DNA from: Solirubrobacteraceae bacterium
GTDB taxonomy: Bacteria; Actinomycetota; Thermoleophilia; Solirubrobacterales; Solirubrobacteraceae
DNA: 64,000 bases
Reading direction: 5' to 3'
Assembly (NCBI GenBank): GCA_025449845.1
Contig: JANWIP010000005.1
Coordinates: 124,001 to 188,000, forward strand
The translations under genes were made by a program, and so were the position numbers. The notes below the pieces were generated by a model. That model saw only the letters and a program-made list of their open reading frames with translations, did no database searches and was not told the DNA's origin. Below, one piece after another: positions 26,728-33,753 of this stretch; position 1 is the first letter of the stretch; each line of letters begins with the position of its first letter.

Positions 26728-26877
26728 TTATTGATCACCGGGCGCCGGGCGAATATCAAGCTTTTCCTGTGCATGCCGGATCGCGACGCGCTCAGCAGCC
26801 TCCGGGATAGCGGACATCTCAACATGGGCCATCGGGTGCCATAGGACGTCATAGCTCGCAGGCTTCTCGTGCCGCAT
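26728..26877 (-). pseudogene. Truncated RelE/HigB-like toxin fragment
   Basis: A 49-codon frame begins with ATG 5 bases after the yraN stop and ends in TAA. Its product contains YDVLWHPMAHVEMSAIP and ERVAIRHAQEKL, which look like the first strand and helices of a RelE/ParE-superfamily toxin. The rest of the fold, including the catalytic basic strands, is absent; only 42 bases separate the stop from the antitoxin gene. I infer a deletion inside the toxin gene. The identification rests on a short stretch and on context. Confidence 0.5.
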
Positions 26878-26882
26878 CTCTA

Positions 26883-27386
26883 TCACCACGCTCCCTCCAC
26901 GTGGTCGAGGCGCACCAGCGCGTTTCTCGCGTCCACGGTGACGCCGATGGCATCGAAGCGGATGGTGTGCGCCGTGGGACGCACATGGGTTTCGTCATAG
27001 AGCCAAGCTGCGGCCAGACGGCGTAGACGTGCACGTTGGCGAGGGCGCAGAGCCGCCAGTGGATGTTCTTCGGGGCCGCAGCTCTTGCGCGGACTGCCCA
27101 GACTACGCCGCGTCTTGACCTCCACGAAAACCAGTGTTCGGCCGTCGAAGGCGATCACGTCGATCTCGCCATGACGCGTGCGCGCGTTGCGCTCCAGCAG
27201 CGCGAAACCCATGCGGCGCAGGTGGGTCACGGCCAGTTCCTCACCCAGGCGGCCCAAGGTGCGGCGGGGGTCCTCCGTGCGCTGGTCTGCTTTAGGAAGA
27301 GTCTGCGGTGTTTGGCGCTCGTTAGCCTTTGCCTGCGCTTTAGGGCTTTGCTCTGAGCGCGGCGGTTGGTTGGGGGTGCCGGGCAT
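26883..27386 (-). CDS. UPF0102 (YraN) family nuclease-fold protein
   Basis: The conserved core GRLGEELAVTHLRRMGFALL, then NARTRHGEIDVIAFD and LVFVEVKTR (the D...ExK pattern of restriction-like nucleases), identifies YraN. The family has no firmly known role, though its location beside rnhB is widespread. Here the N-terminus carries about 45 extra residues rich in Q, K and P before the core, making 167 residues against the usual 120. It is transcribed opposite to rnhB and leads into the HigBA remnant. Confidence 0.88.
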   Translation of the reverse strand: MPGTPNQPPRSEQSPKAQAKANERQTPQTLPKADQRTEDPRRTLGRLGEELAVTHLRRMGFALLERNARTRHGEIDVIAFDGRTLVFVEVKTRRSLGSPRKSCGPEEHPLAALRPRQRARLRRLAAAWLYDETHVRPTAHTIRFDAIGVTVDARNALVRLDHVEGAW

Positions 27387-27419
27387 CGTGATGCGCCAAG
27401 CTAGTCCTCGCTATGTGAC

Positions 27420-27447
27420 CTGACGGTGCTCTTTGTGCCGTTACTGT
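27420..27447 (+). promoter_or_regulatory. thiD promoter
   Basis: CTGACG (27420-27425) and TACTGT (27442-27447) are spaced 16 bases, and the -10 ends 9 bases before the thiD ATG. No TPP riboswitch sequence is present in the 70-base divergent gap. Confidence 0.5.
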
Positions 27448-27456
27448 TGCCCCACC

Positions 27457-28275
27457 ATGACTTCTCAGACCCCAACGCTCACCGCGCTGACGATCGCCGG
27501 GTCGGACTCTGGCGGCGGGGCCGGGATTCAGGCCGATCTCAAGGCTTTTGCGCGTTGCGGCGTGCACGGTACCTGCGCCATCACGGCTATCACCGCGCAG
27601 AACACGCTTGGGGTTACTGCCATTCATGCGATCCCTCCCGAGGTGGTTCTCGCTCAGGTGCGGGCTGTGGTGAGCGACATTGGCGTCAACGCCGTCAAGG
27701 TGGGAATGCTTGGTACCGCCGAGGTCACGCTTGCCGTAGCCCAGGCACTGGATGAGTTGCCCCCCGGCACCCCCGTCGTCGTCGATCCCGTCATGGTCTC
27801 CGAGTCCGGAGCGCGGCTGCTGCAGGCCGACGCGCATCAGGCGCTTCTCGCGGAGATCTTGCCGCGTGCCACCGTACTCACCCCCAACCTGCCCGAGGCG
27901 CGCGTGCTCGTCGGCGAGGACAGCGTGCTCGATGACGAGCAGCTGCTCAAGGCATTGCTTGCCCTTGGTCCTCAGATCGTGGTGCTCACTGGCGGCCATC
28001 GCGCTCAGACCACCGACCTCTTCCTTGACCGGGCTGCCGAGCAGAAGATCGTGGAGATTCCCGGCACGCGCCATCCCGACGGCGCCGCGCATGGCTCAGG
28101 ATGCACCCACTCCTCGGTGCTTGCAGCCCAGCTGGCCCTCGGCCATGCGCCGCTGCAAGCAGCCATCACCGCGCGTGCACTGGCTGGCTCCGCCGTTGCC
28201 AACGGTCTGCGCGGCATCGGCGCGGGGGCTGGCCCCGTTGATGTTCTCGGCCTTGCAAGCTTCCGTGCCAGTTAA
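27457..28275 (+). CDS. thiD: Hydroxymethylpyrimidine/phosphomethylpyrimidine kinase
   Basis: This phosphorylates HMP and HMP-phosphate for thiamine synthesis. It is a ribokinase-fold enzyme with TIAGSDSGGGAGIQADLKAF at the N-terminus, DPVMVSESGARLL and TPNLPEA in the centre, and the catalytic GSGCTHSSVLAAQLALG loop with C216. Length is 272 residues. ATG at 27457 is preferred over an upstream start because the latter would lie inside the -10 region. It stands alone, without other thi genes, and is followed by a terminator hairpin. Confidence 0.94.
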   Translation: MTSQTPTLTALTIAGSDSGGGAGIQADLKAFARCGVHGTCAITAITAQNTLGVTAIHAIPPEVVLAQVRAVVSDIGVNAVKVGMLGTAEVTLAVAQALDELPPGTPVVVDPVMVSESGARLLQADAHQALLAEILPRATVLTPNLPEARVLVGEDSVLDDEQLLKALLALGPQIVVLTGGHRAQTTDLFLDRAAEQKIVEIPGTRHPDGAAHGSGCTHSSVLAAQLALGHAPLQAAITARALAGSAVANGLRGIGAGAGPVDVLGLASFRAS

Positions 28276-28296
28276 GCAACGTCGAGCGCGGCTACC

Positions 28297-28319
28297 GAGG
28301 GACCCCTCTGGGGTCCCTC
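28297..28319 (+). terminator. Terminator hairpin after thiD
   Basis: A perfect ten-base stem (GAGGGACCCC / GGGGTCCCTC) with a TCT loop is followed by a pyrimidine-rich run with several T residues but no continuous T tract. Confidence 0.65.
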
Positions 28320-28364
28320 TCCTTAGACCTTTCTTGGCGCGCGCCTGTTTGCCATAATCGCGTC

Positions 28365-28616
28365 ATGAAGCTCTTGCGTCTCAAGCCCGGCCATGGTGAG
28401 GTGCTGTTGGCCGAGGGTGACCTTGAGGTGCCTGCGCAGGAGGCCGAGTTGATCGCCGCCTTCCGCCGCGAGCTCGACGCCGGCATGTGGGCTGCCGTGC
28501 CAACAACCTCGCCTCAGGGGCGGCGTGAGGCCGAGATGGTCAAGAGCTTTCACGATGTGCCTCGTGATGCCGAGCGTGTGATCTTCTTCCCGCGCGCCGC
28601 CGGCGGGGCGCGCTAA
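28365..28616 (+). CDS. Conserved hypothetical protein, 83 residues
   Basis: The product is small and soluble, starting MKLLRLKPGHGEVLLAEGD, with a central AFRRELDAGMWAAVPT and a C-terminal DVPRDAERVIFFPRAAGG. I do not recognise a named family. The codon use is like that of neighbours and the start has a clear CATAAT -10 element (28353-28358) only 6 bases upstream, which argues for a real, leaderless gene. The next gene begins 14 bases after its stop, so the two are likely cotranscribed. Confidence 0.7.
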   Translation: MKLLRLKPGHGEVLLAEGDLEVPAQEAELIAAFRRELDAGMWAAVPTTSPQGRREAEMVKSFHDVPRDAERVIFFPRAAGGAR

Positions 28617-28630
28617 AGGCGCCTGCGCAG

Positions 28631-29218
28631 GTGCCGCTCGCTCTGACCGCCACCGCGCTTGTTCTGCTCGTCCTACTCTGGCAGCTCGCCTTGCCGTCTT
28701 TGCGTCGTGCGCTTGCACGTCATCGCTCCGCTTCGCGTCCCGCGGGGGAGGTTGGCTATGACCCTGGGCGCGAGCTGCGCGCTGAGCAGCGTGCCCGCCG
28801 GCTCCTGCGCTCCTGCGTCAATCGCGAGGAGTGGGAGATGTACAGCGACCTCGGCTTCCTGCGCGTCTGGGGCACCGATGTCGTGCCGGCGGCGGATGGC
28901 GCTCTGAGCGCCTACCTCATCTATCCCCACCTGCCGATCGTCGCCTACTTGCCGCAGACCGGCGCTCTGCTCGGTGAGTACTGCATCGCCTTCCCCGACC
29001 ACACTCGCCCTTACGGCTCACCGCGCCTGCCTGACTCCGACGATGTGCTTGCCAAGTGGCTCGCCCTCGTTGCCGATGAGCGCGGGCTTATCGCTGGCGC
29101 CAACATGCATCTGCCTGGGCGTCAGGTTGCTACTGACAAGCTGCGCGAGGATCTATCGCGCCTCGCGCGCTGGGAGTCTGAGCGTGCGGGTGCTCTGGCG
29201 CAGGCGTTCGTCGCCTGA
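28631..29218 (+). CDS. Single-span membrane protein, unknown function
   Basis: One hydrophobic N-terminal helix (about residues 3-22) is followed by a basic stretch and a soluble domain with NREEWEMYSDLGFLRVWG and an AYLIYPHLPIVAYLP segment. The 195-residue product has no nuclease, kinase or transport motif that I can see. GTG is the start. It follows the 83-residue gene closely and converges with the nucleotidyltransferase gene, their stops being 4 bases apart. Confidence 0.7.
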   Translation: MPLALTATALVLLVLLWQLALPSLRRALARHRSASRPAGEVGYDPGRELRAEQRARRLLRSCVNREEWEMYSDLGFLRVWGTDVVPAADGALSAYLIYPHLPIVAYLPQTGALLGEYCIAFPDHTRPYGSPRLPDSDDVLAKWLALVADERGLIAGANMHLPGRQVATDKLREDLSRLARWESERAGALAQAFVA

Positions 29219-29222
29219 GGCT

Positions 29223-29783
29223 TCAAGCTCCCTCGACGAGCACGGTGCGAGCGACTTCCTCAAACCGCTCTTTGCGGTGGTCCTCGGCCCCGACGATTCG
29301 CTCCAGTGAGCTGCCGATGTCCTCGATGTCTAGCTCCGCAGTGCAGACCAGGATCTGCTCAATGTCAAGCCAGTCCTTGGGACGATCGAAGATGCTCTTG
29401 CAAATCACCAGGTGCTCCGGCGAGAGCACCGGCAGGCGGTCCTCTCCGAAGGGCACCATGCGCACCGCCCGGCGCATGGCTTCGTGCAACTCGTCGTAGG
29501 CGAAGAACAGGTCGATTGGCGTGCGCCCCCACCATGAGCGGCTCTGACCATCGCGTTCTGCCACCGTCTGATCGATGGCATCGACTCCTAATGGAGTGAG
29601 TGCTCTTTCGACCGTTGCATAGGCTGCGGGTGCGACGAACACATTGACGTCGATGTCGATCGTCGCTCGCGGCTCGGCGTAGTAGGCCAGCGCCAGGGCA
29701 CCGCCGAAGGCGTGCGCGATCTTGGCTTTGGAGAGGCCCTCGTGGATGGCAAGCACCTTGTCTGGCAGCGTGGGCTCGCTCAT
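29223..29783 (-). CDS. Nucleotidyltransferase-fold protein, candidate toxin
   Basis: The N-terminal half contains FGGALALAYYAEPRATIDID, the G-G...R.T.DiD pattern of minimal nucleotidyltransferases such as AbiEii-type toxins and related proteins, with the two metal-binding aspartates. A third carboxylate may come from TPIDLFF. A C-terminal region (EHLVICKSIFDRPKDWLDIEQI) resembles the DRxKDxxDI motif common to these proteins. Length is 186 residues. It overlaps the upstream partner by 4 bases (ATGA) and shares its operator-controlled promoter. A house-keeping or DNA-repair role cannot be excluded. Confidence 0.75.
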   Translation of the reverse strand: MSEPTLPDKVLAIHEGLSKAKIAHAFGGALALAYYAEPRATIDIDVNVFVAPAAYATVERALTPLGVDAIDQTVAERDGQSRSWWGRTPIDLFFAYDELHEAMRRAVRMVPFGEDRLPVLSPEHLVICKSIFDRPKDWLDIEQILVCTAELDIEDIGSSLERIVGAEDHRKERFEEVARTVLVEGA

Positions 29784-30259
29784 GCTGCCCTCGGGCTGAG
29801 TCGCGGAAAGCGTCGCCCTGCCGGTGCCCGACTCGGCGGCAGGCGGTCGGTAAGCAGCAGTAGGTCACGCAGTGCCTCGCCGCGCTCCTTGGGCGTGGCC
29901 GTGATCCATGCCGCCGCCTCCTGTGCGCTGCTGGCTGGTTTGCGACGATCGCCCTGCAGCGCATCCGCCAGCAGTCGCCGCAGTACAGGTCTTGGTGCGC
30001 GGCCCGATGTCAGCTCGGACAGCAGTTCCACGCTCGCGCGGTCTGAGTTGTCCACCGCGATTGGCGCGCCCGCGCGCGCGGCGGCATTGCGCAGCTCGCC
30101 TGGATCGAGCGTCTTAGAAGAGCGCGCCTGCGCCCGCTCGATGACCTCGGGGGTGAAGGTCTGAAATGACGCCAGCGTGCGGCTGCGCGGACCCGTGGCG
30201 GTCGCATGGGATTCGCGTATCTCCCACGTTCCGGAGCGGCGATCGACGATATAAGCCAT
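29780..30259 (-). CDS. Unknown partner protein, candidate antitoxin
   Basis: A 159-residue protein beginning MAYIVDRRSGTWEIRESH, with a central segment rich in A, R and L (ELLSELTSGRAPRPVLRRLL) and a C-terminal ERGEALRDLLLLTDRLPPSR. No named domain is recognised; a small helical or DNA-binding fold is plausible. It is the first gene of a two-gene operon with the nucleotidyltransferase. A nine-base inverted repeat straddles its -10 element and runs into its start codon, suggesting that this protein, or the complex, represses its own synthesis. The antitoxin role is inferred from gene order, overlap and operator. Confidence 0.7.
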   Translation of the reverse strand: MAYIVDRRSGTWEIRESHATATGPRSRTLASFQTFTPEVIERAQARSSKTLDPGELRNAAARAGAPIAVDNSDRASVELLSELTSGRAPRPVLRRLLADALQGDRRKPASSAQEAAAWITATPKERGEALRDLLLLTDRLPPSRAPAGRRFPRLSPRAA

Positions 30260-30294
30260 AGTGGGTATTCTAACCCACTATCTGCGTTTTGCAA
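30258..30294 (-). promoter_or_regulatory. Operator/promoter of the nucleotidyltransferase operon
   Basis: Read on the minus strand: TTGCAA (30294-30289), 16 bases, TAGAAT (30272-30267), 7 bases, then the ATG at 30259. Perfect nine-base inverted arms ATAGTGGGT/ACCCACTAT (30258-30266 and 30273-30281) flank the -10 box exactly, and one arm includes the start codon. The mRNA should be leaderless and a bound repressor would occlude polymerase. Confidence 0.8.
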
Positions 30295-30406
30295 GCACTT
30301 TGAACGCCGCGCGCGCGACAAGCTTCTGAAGCGTTTGCGTGCCCTTCTGCGCAGGTCCTCATGACCGGCTCCGATTGGAGTCCCTTGTCCTCTAGGATCA
30401 CCGCCC

Positions 30407-32089
30407 ATGTCTTCCTTCGATATGAAGCACCGCAGCCGCGCTCTCACCGAGGGTCCTGAGCGCGCCGCCGCGCGCGCCTATCTGCATGGCATCGGCTACA
30501 GCGCCGAGGATCTCGCCAAGCCCATCGTCGGGGTTGCGCACTCCTGGATCGAGACGATGCCTTGCAACTTCAATAACCGCATACTCGCCAGCAAGGTCAA
30601 GGAGGGCATCCGTGCTGCCGGGGGCACGCCGATGGAGCTCAACACCATCGCCATCTCCGACGGCATCACCATGGGCACCTCTGGCATGCGTGCCTCGCTC
30701 GTCTCGCGCGAGCTGATCGCTGACTCCATCGAGCTCGTTGCCTCCGCCCACGCCTTCGACGCGCTCGTCACGATCTCCGGCTGCGACAAGACCATCCCCG
30801 GCACCATCATGGCGCTCGCGCGCCTAAACATCCCGGGGCTGATGCTCTACGGCGGCTCCATCCGTCCTGGGCACTTCCAGGGTCACGACGTCACCATCCA
30901 GCAGGTCTTCGAGGCTGTCGGCGAGTTCGCCACGGGCAAGATCTCAGAGCAGGAACTGCACGAACTGGAGGAGGCCGCTTCGCCGGGGGCTGGCGCCTGC
31001 GGCGGGCAGTTCACCGCCAACACCATGGCGATGGCCTTCGAGGTGCTCGGCATCTCGCCCGCCGGCTCCGCCATGGTGCCCGCCGAGGACGGACGCAAGC
31101 TCGAGGTGGCCTCCCAGTGCGGTGAACTCGTCATGGACGTGCTGCGCCGCGGGCAGCTTCCTAGCGAGGTCATCACCAAGGAGGCCCTTGAGAACGCCAT
31201 CGCCGCGGGAGCCATGAGTGGCGGCTCGACCAACATCGTCCTCCATCTGCTCGCCGTCGCGCGCGAAATGGGCGTAGCACTCTCGATCGAGGAGTTCGAT
31301 CGCATCTCCGAGCGCACGCCGTTGCTGTGCGATCTGCAGCCCGGCGGTCAGTACGTGGCCACCGATCTCTACGCTGCTGGGGGCGTGCCGCTCGTGCTCA
31401 AGCGCCTGCAGGAAGCGGGAGCGCTGCACGCCGATGCTGCCACGGTCACCGGCCGCACCATCGGCGAGCACGCCTCCGAGGCCAGCGAGACTCCTGGACA
31501 GCGCGTCGTGCGTCCGCTGTCGGACCCCCTCAAGCCTACGGGGGGCTTTGCCATCCTGCGCGGCAACGTCGCTCCCGATGGCTGCGTCGTCAAGCTCGCC
31601 GGCCACGAGCGTCGCAAGCATGTCGGCCCCGCGCGTGTCTTCGACGGCGAGGAGGCTGCCATGGCCGCCGTGCTGGCCAAGGGCATCAACCCGGGCGAGG
31701 TGGTCGTCATCCGCAATGAGGGGCCCGCCGGTGGCCCCGGTATGCGCGAGATGCTGTCCGTCACAGCCGCCCTCATCGGCGAGGGACTGGGGGAGAGCGT
31801 CGCGCTCATCACCGACGGCCGCTTCTCCGGTGCCAGCCACGGCTTCATGGCCGGACACGTCGCCCCCGAGGCGGCCCGTGGCGGGCCCATCGGGGCGCTG
31901 CTGGACGGCGATGAGATCACCATCGACGTTGACGCACGGCGTATCGATGTCGCACTCACCGATCTGCAGATCGCCGAGCGCCTGGTGCTCTACGCGCCGC
32001 TCCCGCGCGCGGATGAACACATCGACGTCGCTATTCAGAAGTACGCCAAGCTCGTCGGCTCTGCCGCCGAGGGCGCCGTCACTCGCTGA
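30407..32089 (+). CDS. ilvD: Dihydroxy-acid dehydratase
   Basis: Iron-sulfur dehydratase of branched-chain amino acid synthesis, converting dihydroxy acids to the keto acids of valine and isoleucine. Cluster cysteines are C53 (MPCNFNN), C126 (SGCDKTIPG, with K128 the likely carbamylated metal ligand) and C198 (GACGGQFTANTM). Three cysteines fit the [2Fe-2S] type. Length is 560 residues. TAGGAT (30393-30398) lies 8 bases before the ATG. It is monocistronic: divergent from the candidate toxin operon and convergent with the hydrolase gene. Confidence 0.96.
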   Translation: MSSFDMKHRSRALTEGPERAAARAYLHGIGYSAEDLAKPIVGVAHSWIETMPCNFNNRILASKVKEGIRAAGGTPMELNTIAISDGITMGTSGMRASLVSRELIADSIELVASAHAFDALVTISGCDKTIPGTIMALARLNIPGLMLYGGSIRPGHFQGHDVTIQQVFEAVGEFATGKISEQELHELEEAASPGAGACGGQFTANTMAMAFEVLGISPAGSAMVPAEDGRKLEVASQCGELVMDVLRRGQLPSEVITKEALENAIAAGAMSGGSTNIVLHLLAVAREMGVALSIEEFDRISERTPLLCDLQPGGQYVATDLYAAGGVPLVLKRLQEAGALHADAATVTGRTIGEHASEASETPGQRVVRPLSDPLKPTGGFAILRGNVAPDGCVVKLAGHERRKHVGPARVFDGEEAAMAAVLAKGINPGEVVVIRNEGPAGGPGMREMLSVTAALIGEGLGESVALITDGRFSGASHGFMAGHVAPEAARGGPIGALLDGDEITIDVDARRIDVALTDLQIAERLVLYAPLPRADEHIDVAIQKYAKLVGSAAEGAVTR

Positions 32090-32104
32090 CCGGCGTCTCG
32101 TCGG

Positions 32105-33025
32105 TTATTCGCCGAGGAACTCCTCCAGCAGCGTGTTGAACCGCGCTGGGCGCTCCAGCATCGGCGCGTGCCCGGTGTCCGCGAAGATCACCTTGCGCGC
32201 ATCGGGGATCAGCTCGGTATACACGTCCGCGTCGCGTACGGTTATCAGCCGATCGCGATCGCCCCATACGACGAGAGTGGGACACACGATCTCTGGCAGT
32301 CGGTGGCGGAAGTCGTAGTTCAAGTTGGCCTCCAGAGCCTGCATGAAGCCTGGCTTGCCCGCTCCGCGCAACTGCTCTGCCGCAAGCTCTCTGGGCAGCC
32401 GACCGGGATACAGAACGGGTACGCCCAAAGTCAGATCGCGCAGCTTCGACCAGCGTGTCAGCGCGTCAGCATGCGCGGCTCCCCAACCCGTCTGTATGGC
32501 CAACAACGGCCCCATCCGGCGTATCCACCTGGCCCCTCGCAGTGCGACCGGGTTGTTGTAGCTGCTGATGCCCGCGGGGGCCGCCAGCACCAAGCGCTCC
32601 ACGCGCTGTGGGAAGGCGATCGCCATCTCCGCCGCGACGAAGCCGCCCATCGAGTTGCCCACCACCGCGGCAGCCCCCATGCCCAAGGCGTCCATCACCT
32701 GGTCAAGCACCCGGGCGTAGAGGGAGATCGTGATCTTCTCCGCAGGCATCTCGGAGTGGCCGAAGCCCGGCAGGTCGAGAGCCATCACGCGGTGGTGTGC
32801 CGACAGTACTGGCAGCTGCTCCAGCCAGTTCTGCCAGGAGCCCGACAGGCCGTGTACGAACACCACTGGCGGGCCTTCGCCCAACTCGATGACATTCACT
32901 GCGCGATCGTTTACAATTATCCAGCGCTGGTGCTTGCGCCAGTCAATGTCAAGCCACGGAGAGCGGCCCTGTGGGCCATACGGTTCAGGCGGAGTCGCCG
33001 TGGGGGGAGATGAAGTGCTGGACAC
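32105..33025 (-). CDS. Alpha/beta hydrolase
   Basis: A 306-residue hydrolase of the classic fold. The oxyanion region is FVHGLSGSWQNW, the nucleophile elbow GNSMGG (serine within), the acid GDRDRLI and the histidine DTGHAPMLERP. Such enzymes include esterases, haloperoxidases and C-C bond hydrolases; the substrate is not readable. GTG is the start, 8 bases after TAGACT (33039-33034 on the minus strand), which overlaps the -10 box of the divergent nucleotidase gene. The gene is convergent with ilvD. Confidence 0.88.
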   Translation of the reverse strand: MSSTSSPPTATPPEPYGPQGRSPWLDIDWRKHQRWIIVNDRAVNVIELGEGPPVVFVHGLSGSWQNWLEQLPVLSAHHRVMALDLPGFGHSEMPAEKITISLYARVLDQVMDALGMGAAAVVGNSMGGFVAAEMAIAFPQRVERLVLAAPAGISSYNNPVALRGARWIRRMGPLLAIQTGWGAAHADALTRWSKLRDLTLGVPVLYPGRLPRELAAEQLRGAGKPGFMQALEANLNYDFRHRLPEIVCPTLVVWGDRDRLITVRDADVYTELIPDARKVIFADTGHAPMLERPARFNTLLEEFLGE

Positions 33026-33048
33026 AGCTCACTAGTCTATTCGGCGCG
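33026..33048. promoter_or_regulatory. Overlapping bidirectional -10 elements
   Basis: TAGTCTA at 33033-33039 reads TAGTCT on the plus strand (10 bases before the nucleotidase ATG) and TAGACT on the minus strand (8 bases before the hydrolase GTG). The two -10 boxes share five base pairs, and both transcripts would start near their start codons within a 23-base gap. Confidence 0.55.
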
Positions 33049-33624
33049 ATGCGCATCGCAATCGACATAGATTCCACTCTGCACCACTACTGGGATGTCC
33101 TCTCGGCGGTATCGGTGCAGCGTTTCGGCGTGGCGCTTCCCTACGAGGAGCAGTTCTCCTGGGGCATCACCCGCCTGCGCCCTGAACAGCTGGCGCTCTG
33201 CATCGAGGAGAGTCACAGCGATGCGCGTATCCTCACCGGCCAGCCCTATCCCGGAGCGGTGGAGACCGTTCGCCACTGGCACGGGGAAGGTCACTTCGTG
33301 CATATCACGAGCCATCGCCCGCTCGACCGCATGGCGGCCACGGGTGCTTGGCTGGACAGCATCGGGCTGCCCTTCGACGACCTGCACTGCTCCTTTGACA
33401 AGGTTGCCCGCTGCGTGGAGCTCAAGATCGACCTGCTGATCGACGACAGCCCAGCCAATCTGCTGGCCGCGATCGATCACGGCATCCTCGCTGCCACCAT
33501 CGCTCATCCCTGGAATCGGGACGCGCGCGAAGAAGACGACATCCTGGGCGCCGAGGACTGGTACGAGCTTTCGCGTCTGCTTGGGCCCCTGCTGGCCAGC
33601 AGGCAGCGCTCACTGGCTCAGTAG
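33049..33624 (+). CDS. HAD-family 5' nucleotidase (NT5C type)
   Basis: The start is ATG at 33049, opening MRIAIDIDSTLHHYWDVL; the DIDST motif is the catalytic DxDxT of HAD phosphatases. Motif II lies in HITSHRP and motif IV in DLLIDDSPANL (the paired aspartates). The arrangement resembles cytosolic 5'(3')-deoxyribonucleotidases, suggesting removal of phosphate from nucleotides, though other small phosphate esters are possible. Length is 191 residues. It shares a promoter zone with the divergent hydrolase gene. Confidence 0.85.
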   Translation: MRIAIDIDSTLHHYWDVLSAVSVQRFGVALPYEEQFSWGITRLRPEQLALCIEESHSDARILTGQPYPGAVETVRHWHGEGHFVHITSHRPLDRMAATGAWLDSIGLPFDDLHCSFDKVARCVELKIDLLIDDSPANLLAAIDHGILAATIAHPWNRDAREEDDILGAEDWYELSRLLGPLLASRQRSLAQ

Positions 33625-33633
33625 CTGAGGCAC

Positions 33634-33684
33634 CTCGCAAAGCCGCCTCGACAGCTCGCAAAGCCGCCTCGCAAGCCGCCTTCG
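33634..33684 (+). repeat. Short direct repeats after the nucleotidase gene
   Basis: CTCGCAAAGCCGCCTCG occurs at 33634-33650 and 33655-33671, with a third degenerate copy at 33668-33684. The copies begin 10 bases after the nucleotidase stop and lie before xerC. Confidence 0.7.
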
Positions 33685-33753
33685 ACACCGGCCTGGGCCT
33701 CCGACGGGTGGCGCCTGGGCAGGCGCAGAGGCTCGCGCGGCGAACATCTTGGG

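Noticed and set aside
26523..26844. Plus-strand frames opposite the antitoxin gene
   Set aside because: They lack recognisable domains and ribosome binding sites and overlap a clear helix-turn-helix gene and the toxin fragment.
27387..27456. TPP riboswitch upstream of thiD
   Set aside because: The gap is only 70 bases, contains two divergent promoters and no conserved TPP aptamer sequence such as CUGAGA.
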